Below are positions 34,101 to 45,343 of a stretch of 64,000 bases of DNA, piece after piece. The position numbers were made by a program, and so were the translations under genes. Source of the stretch: Molanna angustata. Lineage: Eukaryota > Arthropoda > Insecta > Trichoptera > Molannidae. Where the stretch lies: contig OY754972.1 in NCBI GenBank assembly GCA_963576475.1, positions 27,128,424-27,192,423 of the forward strand. The letters are read 5' to 3'. The notes below the pieces were generated by a model. It was not told where the DNA came from. It saw only the letters and a program-made list of their open reading frames with translations, and made no database searches. How positions within the stretch are numbered: the first letter of the stretch is position 1; each line of letters starts with the position of its first letter.

Positions 34101-34886
34101 GACAGTAAATTATATTATTTAGTAAACTTTTCCAAAGGTATTGTCAGTATCATTACAATAAATTATATTATTTAGTAAACTTTTCCAAAGGTATTGTCAG
34201 TATCATGACAATAAATTATATTATTTAGTAAACTTTTCCAAAGGTATTGTCAGTATCATGACAATAAATTATATTATTTAGTAAACTTTTCCAAAGGTAT
34301 TGTCAGTATCATGACAATTATATTATTAAGTAAACTTTTCCAAAGGTATTGTCAGTATCATGACAATAAATTATATTATTTAGTAAACTTTTCCAAAGGT
34401 ATTGTCAGTATCATGACAATAAATTATATTATTTAGTAAACTTTTCCAAAGGTATTGTCAGTATCATGACAATAAATTATATTATTTAGTAAACTTTTCC
34501 AAAGGTATTGTCAGTATCATGACAATAAATTATATTATTTAGTAAACTTTTCCAAAGGTATTGTCAGTATCATGACAATTATATTATTTAGTTAACTTTT
34601 CCAAAGGTATTGTCAGTATCATAACAATAAATTATATTATTTAGTAAACTTTTCCAAAGGTATTGTTAGTATCATGACAATTATATTATTTAGTAAACTT
34701 TTCCAAAGGTATTGTCAGTATCATGTCAATAAATTATATTATTTAGTAAACTTTTCCAAAGGTATTGTCAGTATCATGACAATAAATTATATTATTTAGT
34801 AAACTTTTCCAAAGGTATTGTCAGTATCATGACAATAAATTATATTATTTAGTAAACTTTTCCAAAGGTATTGACAGTATCATGAC
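28135..34886 (+). repeat. Satellite array, left part (53/49-bp monomers)
   Basis: Monomer TTTAGTAAACTTTTCCAAAG plus GTATTGTCAGTATCATGACA plus an A/T tail. Two length classes alternate irregularly: 53 bp (CAATAAATTATATT) and 49 bp (CAATTATATT, lacking AAAT). Variants such as GTTAGTATC, GTCAATAAA and AAGATATTG recur in the same order along the array, so there is higher-order structure. Repetitive open frames with LFSKLFQRYCQYH-like peptides are translation artefacts. The array is cut at 34886 by the BEL element and resumes at 41489. Confidence 0.97.
29368..29534 (+). repeat. ~167-bp segment embedded in the satellite (first of six)
   Basis: AAAGGAAAGAGGGGAACATA ... AACGGCGTGATGGTATGTAT. Further copies lie at about 30741-30908, 32524-32690, 33840-34006, 42239-42405 and 43660-43826. 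Each follows a characteristic diverged monomer (GTTATTATCATGATAATTAT) and copies are nearly identical, so one insertion was spread by array amplification. The second half (GTCTGGCGTTCGGTTCTCTC TGCCTACCCC) matches blocks at 27755 and 51460 and the 3' part of family A's 5' half. Confidence 0.9.
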
Positions 34887-35284
34887 TGTTGGCGCAGATG
34901 ACAGATACTTCCTTTTTGTACCTATCCTCATCTTCCTGACATACCTAAAATCACCATACCTACATCCATACCTGAACGTGGCAACAACAATCTCGCCTCT
35001 GTTCGCGCGCGGGCCAACCACGTTCTCCAGTCTCTCGAGAATACGCGTCTTTGCACCATCTCGTGTTACACAAGCGCCGTGCGCCATAGATATAAAAACA
35101 TTTAAATTACGTTCGCGGCTTTCGCACGTATATTACAGACAAAATTGTGAACATAGTTTTATTGAATCAGTGACGAGAAGGAAGGACAAACGCGACAGAG
35201 GAAAAGAAGAAACCAGCTGGCACAGTAAGTCCACTCCTTTTCATTTTCCGTCTAGTCCAATCTGTTCTTTGCCGATATCGCACA
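34887..35284 (+). repeat. BEL/Pao 5' LTR
   Basis: Runs TGTTGGCGCA...TATCGCACA (TG...CA ends). A TATA-like TATAAAA at 35091-35097 may drive the genomic RNA from about 30 bp downstream, which would place the R region at about 35120. It is identical to the 3' LTR as far as I can see by eye. The open frame 34882-35340 inside it is fortuitous. Confidence 0.95.
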
Positions 35285-35294
35285 TAAATTATTT

Positions 35295-35311
35295 TGGTCC
35301 TTTCGAGCGGA
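35295..35311 (+). other. Candidate primer-binding site
   Basis: TGGTCCTTTCGAGCGGA starts 10 bp after the LTR. It resembles the complement of a tRNA-Tyr 3' end (TGGTCCTTCGAGCCGGA) but has one extra T and lacks one C, so the pairing is imperfect. First-strand synthesis would start here. Confidence 0.6.
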
Positions 35312-35539
35312 TCAGTAATTCGCAATTACTGACTGTATAAATTGAAGTAATTAGTTCGTGATTTCACACAATTATTTTCATTTATATTTATGTTCACAAT
35401 AGTTGTCTATAAAATAGATTATTTATATAAAAATAATCATCTTTTATATGTTCTACGTGTATATTATACGTAGATTATATCTAAACATATTTTTCTGTAT
35501 ACCTACAATATATTGTAATTTTGTAAATTTAAATATAAA

Positions 35540-38500
35540 ATGTCCGACAAAAAGTTATTGTCGTTACAAGCTAAACGCGATCGAATTATATCGCGATTAC
35601 AAATAACATATGATTTATTAAAAGATAACTCTAAAAAAGATATATTTTTATCGCGTTGTACCAAATTGTTGGATTGGTATAATGAATTCGAATCATTGCA
35701 AGAAGATATACATGAGATACTTTTATCTTTAGAAAATAAACATAATGAAATTAGTCAGTTAAATGCCATATCCACGCAAACTGATCAATTATATTTTGAA
35801 ATCCTATGTAAACAAAAATCCTTTCAGTCAGATATATGTGAAACATCCAAAATTACAAAAATACATAATAATGATAATATAAGACCGCCGATTATTAATC
35901 TACCTACATTTAACGGTATCGATATTAAGTCTTGGTCATATTTCTATTCTATGTTTAAAAGTGTTATCCACGATGTACCTACATACTCAAATATCGAAAA
36001 ATTTCATTACCTATTGTCTGTTGTATCTGGGCCGGCGCTAGGTATTATTAAATCTTTGCCTTTAATAGATGAAAATTATCACATCGCGTGGGACATATTA
36101 GTAAATCAGTATCAAAATTCGCGAATATTATTTGCTCATTATGTCGACGAGATTCTGAATATTCGCACTCTGCAATCTGAATCCGCTTCCGGAATTTCTA
36201 AAATTTTAAATACTTTTCAAGAGAATATTCAAGCTCTGGAAAGTATGAAAATTGAAAATTTATTTGATAAGTTTATCGCGCACATGGTGATAAAGAATTT
36301 AGACGTAACCACTCGTCGCACTATTGAGTCGAAGCTCAAAATTGAAGAAATTCCTAGTTCAGAAACTGTCTATTCTTTTCTTAGAAATCATTGTCGCACT
36401 CTAGAAATTGTAACGCCAAATGTTAGTAAAGAGAAAAAAGGTCATATTAAAACATTATTATCATCAAACAATCCCCATTTTTCAAAATGCCCTTTGTGTA
36501 GTGGAGCACATTTTCTATATAAGTGTGCTCAATTTATGGAAATGTCTCCGTATCAACGCAAAGAAAAAATACAGAGTCTTAATCGTTGTACTAATTGTTT
36601 CAAACAACATGCTTATAAAAACTGCAATTCAAAATATACATGTCGAACATGTAATAAACGCCATCATACTTTATTACATTTTGAATTTACGCCCTCTAAT
36701 GATTCGACGCATCAAGGCACCGGCGCGGGCGTCAGTGCGCCGGCTACGGCCCTGAACGCTAGGGCCGCCGACCGTTATAATAATATGTACTCGTCTCGAG
36801 CCAATTCAGTTTTATTAGGGACGGCGCGGATCCAAATAAAAAATAATAATAATATTTTTGAATGTATACGCGTTGTTATCGATAGCGGTTCCCAAGTTTC
36901 TGTGATTACATTGGAATGTGTACGACGTTTAAAATTAAAAATTAACAAATGCAACATACCTCTAAACGGTTTAGGAAATTCAATAATAAATAATTGTTTA
37001 GGTATAACAACCTGTTTTATTAAACCGAAAAATAAAACAGGACCAATGCTCAAATGCACCGCTATTGTGATAAACGAAATTACGTCACATCTTCCTGCAT
37101 GTAACCTTTCTTCGAAAATAATATCACAATTTCAAAATTTATATTTAGCCGATGAGTTTTATCACAAACCAGGTCCAATCGATATGTTATTAGGCGCTGA
37201 TATGTACCTAGATATAATAAATAGTAATAATCACGAAATTATTCGTGGCACCCCTGGTGCAATCAATAGTATATTTGGTTACATAATAACGGGACGAATT
37301 GAAATGAAACAACATGAAATTTCTTCTTCATTTTTAATTGAAACAAATACCTCTTTATGTGACATGATAAAACAATTTTGGGAAGTCGAAGAAACACCTT
37401 CGTATTCGAATTTAAATACGGATGATAATTTAGCTGAAAACATTTTTGCGTCAAAACATTATCGCGAGAATGACGGGCGATATGTAGTACCGATGTTATT
37501 GAAAACAGAAAATATACCTATCAACAATTCCTTTCAACTCGCAGACACACGATTAAGGAAATTACAATTTCGTTTTCAAAAAAATCAAGATTTAGGAAAT
37601 ACCTACGGAAATTTTATACAGGAATATGAAAGTTTAGGACACATGAAACGCGTTCCTATTAATTCTGAATCTTTTTTCTTGCCCCATCACTGCGTTTTTA
37701 ATCCTTCTAGCGATACGACGAAGGTCAGGGTAGTTTTCGATGGATCAAGTAAAACCGAACCTGATAATATTTGTCTGAATGACTTGCTTCTTAGTGGTCC
37801 AAAACTGCAAACAGAAATTCCGTGCATGATGTTAAATTTTCGATTTCATAAATATGTTTTCACTGCAGATATTTGTAAAATGTATCGACAAATATTAATA
37901 TTACCATCCGACCGTAAATTTCAACATATTCTTTGGAGACAATCTCCTGATAGCCCACTCATTGATTTCGAGTTACAAACCATCACATATGGATTGTCGA
38001 GTTCCCCTTTCTTAGCAATCCGAACTTTACGACAACTGGCCATGGATGAAAATTCAAAATATCCGGAGGCTGCACGGGCACTTGTGGAAGACTTTTACGT
38101 CGACGACTTAGCCGCAGGCGCTGAAACCCTCGAGTCAGCCTGTCAACTTAAAAATGATATAACTGCACTGTTAAAACTTGGACAATTAGAGCTAAGTAAA
38201 TGGCAGTCAAATTCGCCTTCACTATTGAAGCAAGATTTTATCGGAACTTCTGAATCAAGATCGTTTGATAATACTGAAACCGACAAAATTGTTAAGTTAT
38301 TAGGCATTCAGTGGCTCCCCCAAACTGATAACTTTACCTATGATATAAAAATTATACCTACTGAGAGCTGTACAAAAAGAAATATTGTGTCAATTGTGGC
38401 TCGACTGTTTGATCCATTGGGCTGGATTACCCCTGTACTCTTTTTCGCAAAGTGCTTGATGCAAGAGTTGTGGAAACTGAGGGCCGATTGGGACGATCCT

Positions 38501-40648
38501 GTTCCATCCGATATTCAGAATAGGTGGGATACATTTGTTGGCCAACTGTCACTTCTTCGTACCTTAAAAATACCTAGATATTATAATACATTAAGCACCA
38601 GTCGCTTGATCCTCGTAGGATTTTGCGACGCGTCACAACTAGGTTACGCGGCCGTCGCTTACTCAGTTAATTTAAATACAAATACTACTCATCTTATGAT
38701 GGGAAAATCGAAGGTAGCCCCCTTAAAAACACTGTCTATTCCACGATTAGAATTGTGCGGTGCTGTACTTCTAACCAAACTTATTAAATACATTATGTCA
38801 TCCGTTAAATTTTCTCAACAGATAGAAAACGTTTTTCTTTTTACGGATTCGACTATTGTGCTAGCGTGGATTAAAACTCCGCCATATTCATTAAAAACAT
38901 TTGTCGCAAACAGGGTTGTCCAAATTCTGGACAATGTACCCACTGCTATTTGGAAACATGTTATCTCGGAAGAAAATTGCGCCGATTGCGGATCTAGAGG
39001 CCTTCTTCCAAAAGACATTGTTTCACACCCCTTGTGGTTTTCAGGACCTTCTTGGCTTCATAAGCACAAGAATGACTGGCCGTGTTCAGTCAATATCGAA
39101 CTTGAAAATATACCTGATATTAAATCAGTAAATACGAAAACTTTGATATCTCAATTAGTACCGAATTCTATGTTATGCAAATATTCGTCTTTAAATAAAT
39201 TACAACGCGTTATTGCTTGGATATTACGATTCGTTAATCGATGTAGAAAAATCAATATAATTAAGCAAAATCAATTATCTCTTACTACATTCGAATTAAA
39301 TGCTGCACTTACAAAAATTATCTGTATTGAGCAAGATACATATTTTCTTGATGAAAAAAATAAATTAAAAAACGGAATCCCATGCTCACGTCATATTCAA
39401 ATTTTAAAGCCATTTTTGGATTCATGCGGAATCCTCAGGGTGGGCGGAAGATTACAATATTCAAAATTACCATATGATAGTAAATTTCCTATTTTACTTC
39501 CGAAAACATGTCATTTAGCATATCTCATAATAGATTACTATCATAAAATATATCTTCACGCCGGACCGCGAAGTCTTCAATCCATGATATCGCGAAAATA
39601 TTGGATCTTGGGAGCACGAAACAAAATTCGTTCTCAACTTTCTAAATGTATTATATGCCATAAATTAAAAGCGACTGCGTTTCCCCCACTCATGGGTGAC
39701 CTACCACCCAGTCGTGTCCAGCAAAGTCGTCCTTTTGCAAAAGTAGGTGTCGATTTTGGGGGTCCTTTCCTTTTGAAAGACCATAAGCGACGCGGAGCGA
39801 AATCTTCAAAAGCGTATTTATGTTTATTTGTTTGTTTATCCACCAAGGCATTACATTTAGAAGTAGTATCTGACTTATCGTCTGAAGCATTTTTAGCGGC
39901 ACTCAATAGATTCACAGACCGCCGTGGTTTGTGTTCGGAAATTATTAGTGACAATGGTACGAATTTCGTTGGTGCGAATCGTCACTTGAAGGATGTACAT
40001 AAGTTTTTCACAACCTCACCACAGCGTGAGAAAATTTATGATACGCTTTCAGAACGGGGTATCATTTGGTCTTTTTCTCCTCCATCATCACCACATTTTG
40101 GAGGTATTTTCGAAGCAGGAATAAAATCTGTAAAATATCATTTAAAACGGGTCATGGGTGAAATTCAATTAACTTACGAGGAATTCGCTACGCTGTTGAC
40201 TAGAATCGAAGCTATTCTTAATTCCAGACCTTTATGTCAAATAAGTACTGACCCTGAGGAGGTCGATGCACTTACCCCAGGTCACTTCCTGATTGGTGGG
40301 TATTTAATGTCTGTCCCAGATTATGATTGGTCTGAATCTCCTTCAAATAGGCTTAGTCGTTGGCAACATCTCCAGAAGATGTCTCAACACTTCTGGAAAC
40401 GCTGGCACAACGAATACCTCAATACCTTACAACAGAGATCAAAATGGTCAAGGTCTACTCCAAACCTTAAAGTAGGACAGTTAGTACTTATAAAGGATGA
40501 ACGTCTTCCTCCTTTAAAATGGGTTTTAGGAAGAATAACACATGTCCATCCTGGAAAGGATAACGTCGTTAGGGTTGCTACTGTTAAAACCCAAAGCGGT
40601 ACTTTTGTTCGTCCTGCATTAAAATTATGTCCATTACCGATCGAATAG
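35540..40648 (+). CDS. gag-pol: BEL/Pao Gag-Pol polyprotein (1702 aa)
   Basis: A single uninterrupted frame encodes structural Gag and all replication enzymes. The N-terminal Gag region (about residues 1-310) includes the Pao-type block around PTFNGIDIKSWSYFYSMF. Three zinc-knuckle-like motifs follow from C317, two of form CX2CX3HX4C and a third CRTC...H at about 368. The aspartic protease is marked by IDSGSQVSVIT at about 447. Reverse transcriptase has FTADICKMYRQI and the catalytic YVDD at 853-856. RNase H has VGFCDASQLGYAA at about 1026 (D1030) and FTDSTIVLAW. Integrase has a zinc-binding HHCC ending in CIICH at 1370, catalytic D1405, D1471 (SDNGTNFVG) and E1525, and a C-terminal domain with VGQLVLIKDERLPPLKW. 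The first ATG is used; it lies 229 bp after the candidate primer site. Length and order are typical of intact BEL/Pao elements. No stop, frameshift or missing catalytic residue was seen. Confidence 0.96.
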   Translation: MSDKKLLSLQAKRDRIISRLQITYDLLKDNSKKDIFLSRCTKLLDWYNEFESLQEDIHEILLSLENKHNEISQLNAISTQTDQLYFEILCKQKSFQSDICETSKITKIHNNDNIRPPIINLPTFNGIDIKSWSYFYSMFKSVIHDVPTYSNIEKFHYLLSVVSGPALGIIKSLPLIDENYHIAWDILVNQYQNSRILFAHYVDEILNIRTLQSESASGISKILNTFQENIQALESMKIENLFDKFIAHMVIKNLDVTTRRTIESKLKIEEIPSSETVYSFLRNHCRTLEIVTPNVSKEKKGHIKTLLSSNNPHFSKCPLCSGAHFLYKCAQFMEMSPYQRKEKIQSLNRCTNCFKQHAYKNCNSKYTCRTCNKRHHTLLHFEFTPSNDSTHQGTGAGVSAPATALNARAADRYNNMYSSRANSVLLGTARIQIKNNNNIFECIRVVIDSGSQVSVITLECVRRLKLKINKCNIPLNGLGNSIINNCLGITTCFIKPKNKTGPMLKCTAIVINEITSHLPACNLSSKIISQFQNLYLADEFYHKPGPIDMLLGADMYLDIINSNNHEIIRGTPGAINSIFGYIITGRIEMKQHEISSSFLIETNTSLCDMIKQFWEVEETPSYSNLNTDDNLAENIFASKHYRENDGRYVVPMLLKTENIPINNSFQLADTRLRKLQFRFQKNQDLGNTYGNFIQEYESLGHMKRVPINSESFFLPHHCVFNPSSDTTKVRVVFDGSSKTEPDNICLNDLLLSGPKLQTEIPCMMLNFRFHKYVFTADICKMYRQILILPSDRKFQHILWRQSPDSPLIDFELQTITYGLSSSPFLAIRTLRQLAMDENSKYPEAARALVEDFYVDDLAAGAETLESACQLKNDITALLKLGQLELSKWQSNSPSLLKQDFIGTSESRSFDNTETDKIVKLLGIQWLPQTDNFTYDIKIIPTESCTKRNIVSIVARLFDPLGWITPVLFFAKCLMQELWKLRADWDDPVPSDIQNRWDTFVGQLSLLRTLKIPRYYNTLSTSRLILVGFCDASQLGYAAVAYSVNLNTNTTHLMMGKSKVAPLKTLSIPRLELCGAVLLTKLIKYIMSSVKFSQQIENVFLFTDSTIVLAWIKTPPYSLKTFVANRVVQILDNVPTAIWKHVISEENCADCGSRGLLPKDIVSHPLWFSGPSWLHKHKNDWPCSVNIELENIPDIKSVNTKTLISQLVPNSMLCKYSSLNKLQRVIAWILRFVNRCRKINIIKQNQLSLTTFELNAALTKIICIEQDTYFLDEKNKLKNGIPCSRHIQILKPFLDSCGILRVGGRLQYSKLPYDSKFPILLPKTCHLAYLIIDYYHKIYLHAGPRSLQSMISRKYWILGARNKIRSQLSKCIICHKLKATAFPPLMGDLPPSRVQQSRPFAKVGVDFGGPFLLKDHKRRGAKSSKAYLCLFVCLSTKALHLEVVSDLSSEAFLAALNRFTDRRGLCSEIISDNGTNFVGANRHLKDVHKFFTTSPQREKIYDTLSERGIIWSFSPPSSPHFGGIFEAGIKSVKYHLKRVMGEIQLTYEEFATLLTRIEAILNSRPLCQISTDPEEVDALTPGHFLIGGYLMSVPDYDWSESPSNRLSRWQHLQKMSQHFWKRWHNEYLNTLQQRSKWSRSTPNLKVGQLVLIKDERLPPLKWVLGRITHVHPGKDNVVRVATVKTQSGTFVRPALKLCPLPIE

Positions 40649-40699
40649 GTAAACATAATGTATTTTTATTTATTTATTTATTTATTTTTTTTTTTTTTT

Positions 40700-40930
40700 T
40701 TTTTAATTTTATACGACCAGTTTGCGTCTTTATTTTATTTGTTTACCATGTTGCGCCTTCGCTTTATTTAATTTTATTTTTTTTTCTTTGTAAGACCATG
40801 TTGCGTCTTCGCTTTATTTGTTTTTTAAGACCATGTTGCGTCTTCGCCTTATTTGTTTTTTTTTTTTTTAAGACCATGTTGCGTCTTCGCTTTATTTGTG
40901 TTTTAAGACCTAGTTGCGTCTTCATATGTA
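40700..40930 (+). repeat. Hairpin-forming repeats in the BEL 3' untranslated region
   Basis: AAGACCATGTTGCGTCTTCG recurs, with variants, about five or six times between 40709 and 40922, separated by T-rich tracts. Each unit is a small hairpin (AAGAC...GTCTT). This region lies between the end of gag-pol and the purine tract and has no coding content. Confidence 0.8.
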
Positions 40931-41078
40931 ATTTGTATTATTGAATAAAAATTTGTTTTGTGTACTTATATATAAATATACTCATATTATGTATACAGAC
41001 AACTTACGTGAACATAAATATAGGATATATTGTGTTTGCTTTTCTTTTCTTTTTCACTTTTAATTTGCAGACCAAATT

Positions 41079-41090
41079 AGGTGGGCGGTA
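41079..41090 (+). other. Candidate polypurine tract
   Basis: AGGTGGGCGGTA immediately precedes the 3' LTR, where second-strand priming is expected. It is interrupted by pyrimidines, so the identification rests mainly on position. Confidence 0.5.
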
Positions 41091-41488
41091 TGTTGGCGCA
41101 GATGACAGATACTTCCTTTTTGTACCTATCCTCATCTTCCTGACATACCTAAAATCACCATACCTACATCCATACCTGAACGTGGCAACAACAATCTCGC
41201 CTCTGTTCGCGCGCGGGCCAACCACGTTCTCCAGTCTCTCGAGAATACGCGTCTTTGCACCATCTCGTGTTACACAAGCGCCGTGCGCCATAGATATAAA
41301 AACATTTAAATTACGTTCGCGGCTTTCGCACGTATATTACAGACAAAATTGTGAACATAGTTTTATTGAATCAGTGACGAGAAGGAAGGACAAACGCGAC
41401 AGAGGAAAAGAAGAAACCAGCTGGCACAGTAAGTCCACTCCTTTTCATTTTCCGTCTAGTCCAATCTGTTCTTTGCCGATATCGCACA
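41091..41488 (+). repeat. BEL/Pao 3' LTR
   Basis: 398 bp, TGTTGGCGCA...ATCGCACA, followed by the target duplication ATGAC. Line-by-line comparison with the 5' LTR showed no difference. Confidence 0.95.
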
Positions 41489-44400
41489 ATGACAATTATA
41501 TTATTTAGTAAACTTTTCCAAAGGTATTGTCAGTATCATGACAATAAATTATATTATTTAGTAAACTTTTCCAAAGGTATTGTCAGTATCATGACAATTA
41601 TATTATTTAGTAAACTTTTCCAAAGGTATTGTCAGTATCATGACAATAAATTATATTATTTAGTAAACTTTTCCAAAGGTATTGTCAGTATCATGACAAT
41701 AAATTATATTATTTAGTAAACTTTTCCAAAGGTATTGTCAGTATCATGACAATAAATTATATTATTTAGTAAACTTTTCCAACGGTATTGTCAGTATCAT
41801 GACAATAAATTATATTATTTAGTAAACTTTTCCAAAGGTATTGTCAGTATCATGACAATAAATTATATTATTTAGTAAACTTTTCCAAAGGTATTGTCAG
41901 TATCATGACAATAAATTATATTATTTAGTAAACTTTTCCAAAGGTATTGTTAGTATCATGACAATTATATTATTTAGTAAACTTTTCCAAAGGTATTGTC
42001 AGTATCATGACAATAAATTATATTATTTAGTAAACTTTTCCAAAGGTATTGTCAGTATCATGACAATAAATTATATTATTTAGAAAACTTTTCCAAAGGT
42101 ATTGTCAGTATCATGACAGTAAATTATATTATTTAGTAAACTTTTCCAAAGATATTGTCAGTATCATGACAATAAATTATATTATTTAGTAAACTTTTCC
42201 AAAGGTATTGTTATTATCATGATAATTATATTATTTAGAAAGGAAAGAGGGGAACATACGAAGTCAGAACAATAGGAGAGCATGTATGACGCGATGTATG
42301 AATGTAAATGAGGCAAAACAGGTATGTCAAGATAGAAGAGTCTGGCGTTCGGTTCTCTCTGCCTACCCCAAATAGGGAAACGGCGTGATGGTATGTATGT
42401 ATGTATATTATTTAGTAAACTTTTCCAAAGGTATTGTCAGTATCATGACAATAAATTATATTATTTAGTAAACTTTTCCAAAGGTATTGTCAGTATCATG
42501 ACAATAAATTATATTATTTAGTAAACTTTTCCAAAGGTATTGTCAGTATCATGACAATTATATTATTAAGTAAACTTTTCCAAAGGTATTGTCAGTATCA
42601 TGACAATAAATTATATTATTTAGTAAACTTTTCCAAAGGTATTGTCAGTATCATGACAATTATATTATTTAGTAAACTTTTCCAAAGGTATTGTCAGTAT
42701 CATGACAATAAATTATATTATTTAGTAAACTTTTCCAAAGGTATTGTCAGTATCATGACAATAAATTATATTATTTAGTAAACTTTTCCAAAGGTATTGT
42801 CAGTATCATGACAATTATATTATTTAGTTAACTTTTCCAAAGGTATTGTCAGTATCATAACAATAAATTATATTATTTAGTAAACTTTTCCAAAGGTATT
42901 GTTAGTATCATGACAATTATATTATTTAGTAAACTTTTCCAAAGGTATTGTCAGTATCATGTCAATAAATTATATTATTTAGTAAACTTTTCCAAAGGTA
43001 TTGTCAGTATCATGACAATTATATTATTTAGTAAACTTTTCCAAAGGTATTGTCAGTATCATGACAATAAATTATATTATTTAGTAAACTTTTCCAAAGG
43101 TATTGTCAGTATCATGACAATAAATTATATTATTTAGTAAACTTTTCCAAAGGTATTGTCAGTATCATGACAATAAATTATATTATTTAGTAAACTTTTC
43201 CAACGGTATTGTCAGTATCATGACAATAAATTATATTATTTAGTAAACTTTTCCAAAGGTATTGTCAGTATCATGACAATAAATTATATTATTTAGTAAA
43301 CTTTTCCAAAGGTATTGTCAGTATCATGACAATAAATTATATTATTTAGTAAACTTTTCCAAAGGTATTGTTAGTATCATGACAATTATATTATTTAGTA
43401 AACTTTTCCAAAGGTATTGTCAGTATCATGACAATAAATTATATTATTTAGTAAACTTTTCCAAAGGTATTGTCAGTATCATGACAATAAATTATATTAT
43501 TTAGAAAACTTTTCCAAAGGTATTGTCAGTATCATGACAGTAAATTATATTATTTAGTAAACTTTTCCAAAGATATTGTCAGTATCATGACAATAAATTA
43601 TATTATTTAGTAAACTTTTCCAAAGGTATTGTTATTATCATGATAATTATATTATTTAGAAAGGAAAGAGGGGAACATACGAAGTCAGAACAATAGGAGA
43701 GCATGTATGACGCGATGTATGAATGTAAATGAGGCAAAACAGGTATGTCAAGATAGAAGAGTCTGGCGTTCGGTTCTCTCTGCCTACCCCAAATAGGGAA
43801 ACGGCGTGATGGTATGTATGTATGTATATTATTTAGTAAACTTTTCCAAAGGTATTGTCAGTATCATGACAATAAATTTTATTATTTAGTAAACTTTTCC
43901 AAAGGTATTGTCAGTATCATGACAGTAAATTATATTATTTAGTAAACTTTTCCAAAGGTATTGTCAGTATCATGACAATAAATTATATTATTTAGTAAAC
44001 TTTTCCAAAGGTATTGTCAGTATCATGACAATAAATTATATTATTTAGTAAACTTTTCCAAAGGTATTGTCAGTATCATGACAATAAATTATATTATTTA
44101 GTAAACTTTTCCAAAGGTATTGTCAGTATCATGACAATTATATTATTAAGTAAACTTTTCCAAAGGTATTGTCAGTATCATGACAATAAATTATATTATT
44201 TAGTAAACTTTTCCAAAGGTATTGTCAGTATCATGACAATTATATTATTTAGTAAACTTTTCCAAAGGTATTGTCAGTATCATGACAATAAATTATATTA
44301 TTTAGTAAACTTTTCCAAAGGTATTGTCAGTATCATGACAATAAATTATATTATTTAGTAAACTTTTCCAAAGGTATTGTCAGTATCATGACAATTATAT

Positions 44401-45343
44401 TATTTAGTTAACTTTTCCAAAGGTATTGTCAGTATCATAACAATAAATTATATTATTTAGTAAACTTTTCCAAAGGTATTGTTAGTATCATGACAATTAT
44501 ATTATTTAGTAAACTTTTCCAAAGGTATTGTCAGTATCATGTCAATAAATTATATTATTTAGTAAACTTTTCCAAAGGTATTGTCAGTATCATGACAATA
44601 AATTATATTATTTAGTAAACTTTTCCAAAGGTATTGTCAGTATCATGACAATAAATTATATTATTTAGTAAACTTTTCCAAAGGTATTGACAGTATCATG
44701 ACAATTATATTATTTAGTAAACTTTTCAAAGGTATTGTCAGTATCATGACAATAAATTATATTATTTAGTAAACTTTTCCAAAGGTATTGTCAGTATCAT
44801 GACAATTATATTATTTAGTAAACTTTTCCAAAGGTATTGTCAGTATCATGACAATAAATTATATTATTTAGTAAACTTTTCCAAAGGTATTGTCAGTATC
44901 ATGACAATAAATTATATTATTTAGTAAACTTTTCCAAAGGTATTGTCAGTATCATGACAATAAATTATATTATTTAGTAAACTTTTCCAACGGTATTGTC
45001 AGTATCATGACAATAAATTATATTATTTAGTAAACTTTTCCAAAGGTATTGTCAGTATCATGACAATAAATTAGATTATTTAGTAAACTTTTCCAAAGAT
45101 ATTGTCAGTATCATGACAATAAATTATATTATTTAGTAAACTTTTCCAAAGGTATTGTTATTATCATGACAATTATATTATTTAGTAAACTTTTCCAAAG
45201 GTATTGTCAGTATCATGACAATAAATTATATTATTTAGTAAACTTTTCCAAAGGTATTGTCAGTATCATGACAGTAAATTATATTATTTAGTAAACTTTT
45301 TCAAAGGTATTGTCAGTATCATGACAATAAATTATATTATTTA
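41489..45343 (+). repeat. Satellite array, right part
   Basis: Continuation of the 53/49-bp monomer array interrupted by the BEL element. It includes two more of the ~167-bp segments (42239, 43660), monomer variants absent on the left (CCAACGGTATTG at 41780, 43202 and 44989), and one short monomer (CTTTTCAAAGG near 44723). It ends at 45343 with TTATTTATCGAATG. Confidence 0.97.

Larger units (their letters stand above)
34887..41488 (+). mobile_element. Full-length BEL/Pao LTR retrotransposon
   Basis: 6602 bp, with a 5-bp target duplication ATGAC (34882-34886 and 41489-41493) that joins the satellite monomer back together. It has 398-bp LTRs, a primer-binding site, one gag-pol frame, a long 3' untranslated region and a purine-rich tract. 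There is no envelope frame. Everything needed for retrotransposition appears present, so it could be autonomous and recently active. Order protease - reverse transcriptase - RNase H - integrase is that of the BEL/Pao lineage. Confidence 0.96.

Noticed and set aside
34882..35340. 152-codon open frame (and its twin at 40960-41508)
   Set aside because: It lies within the LTRs, is not conserved in frame with gag-pol and shows no domain; it is a consequence of LTR sequence.
28309..44358. Repeated 75-109-codon open frames with LFSKLFQRYCQYH-like peptides
   Set aside because: They are translations of the 53/49-bp satellite monomers. The frame exists only because a 53+49 bp pair is divisible by three, and there is no start context, motif or non-repeat part.
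28135..45343. Regular repeats resembling a CRISPR array
   Set aside because: No unique spacers: the repeats are head-to-tail with period 49/53. The context is eukaryotic and no Cas gene is present.
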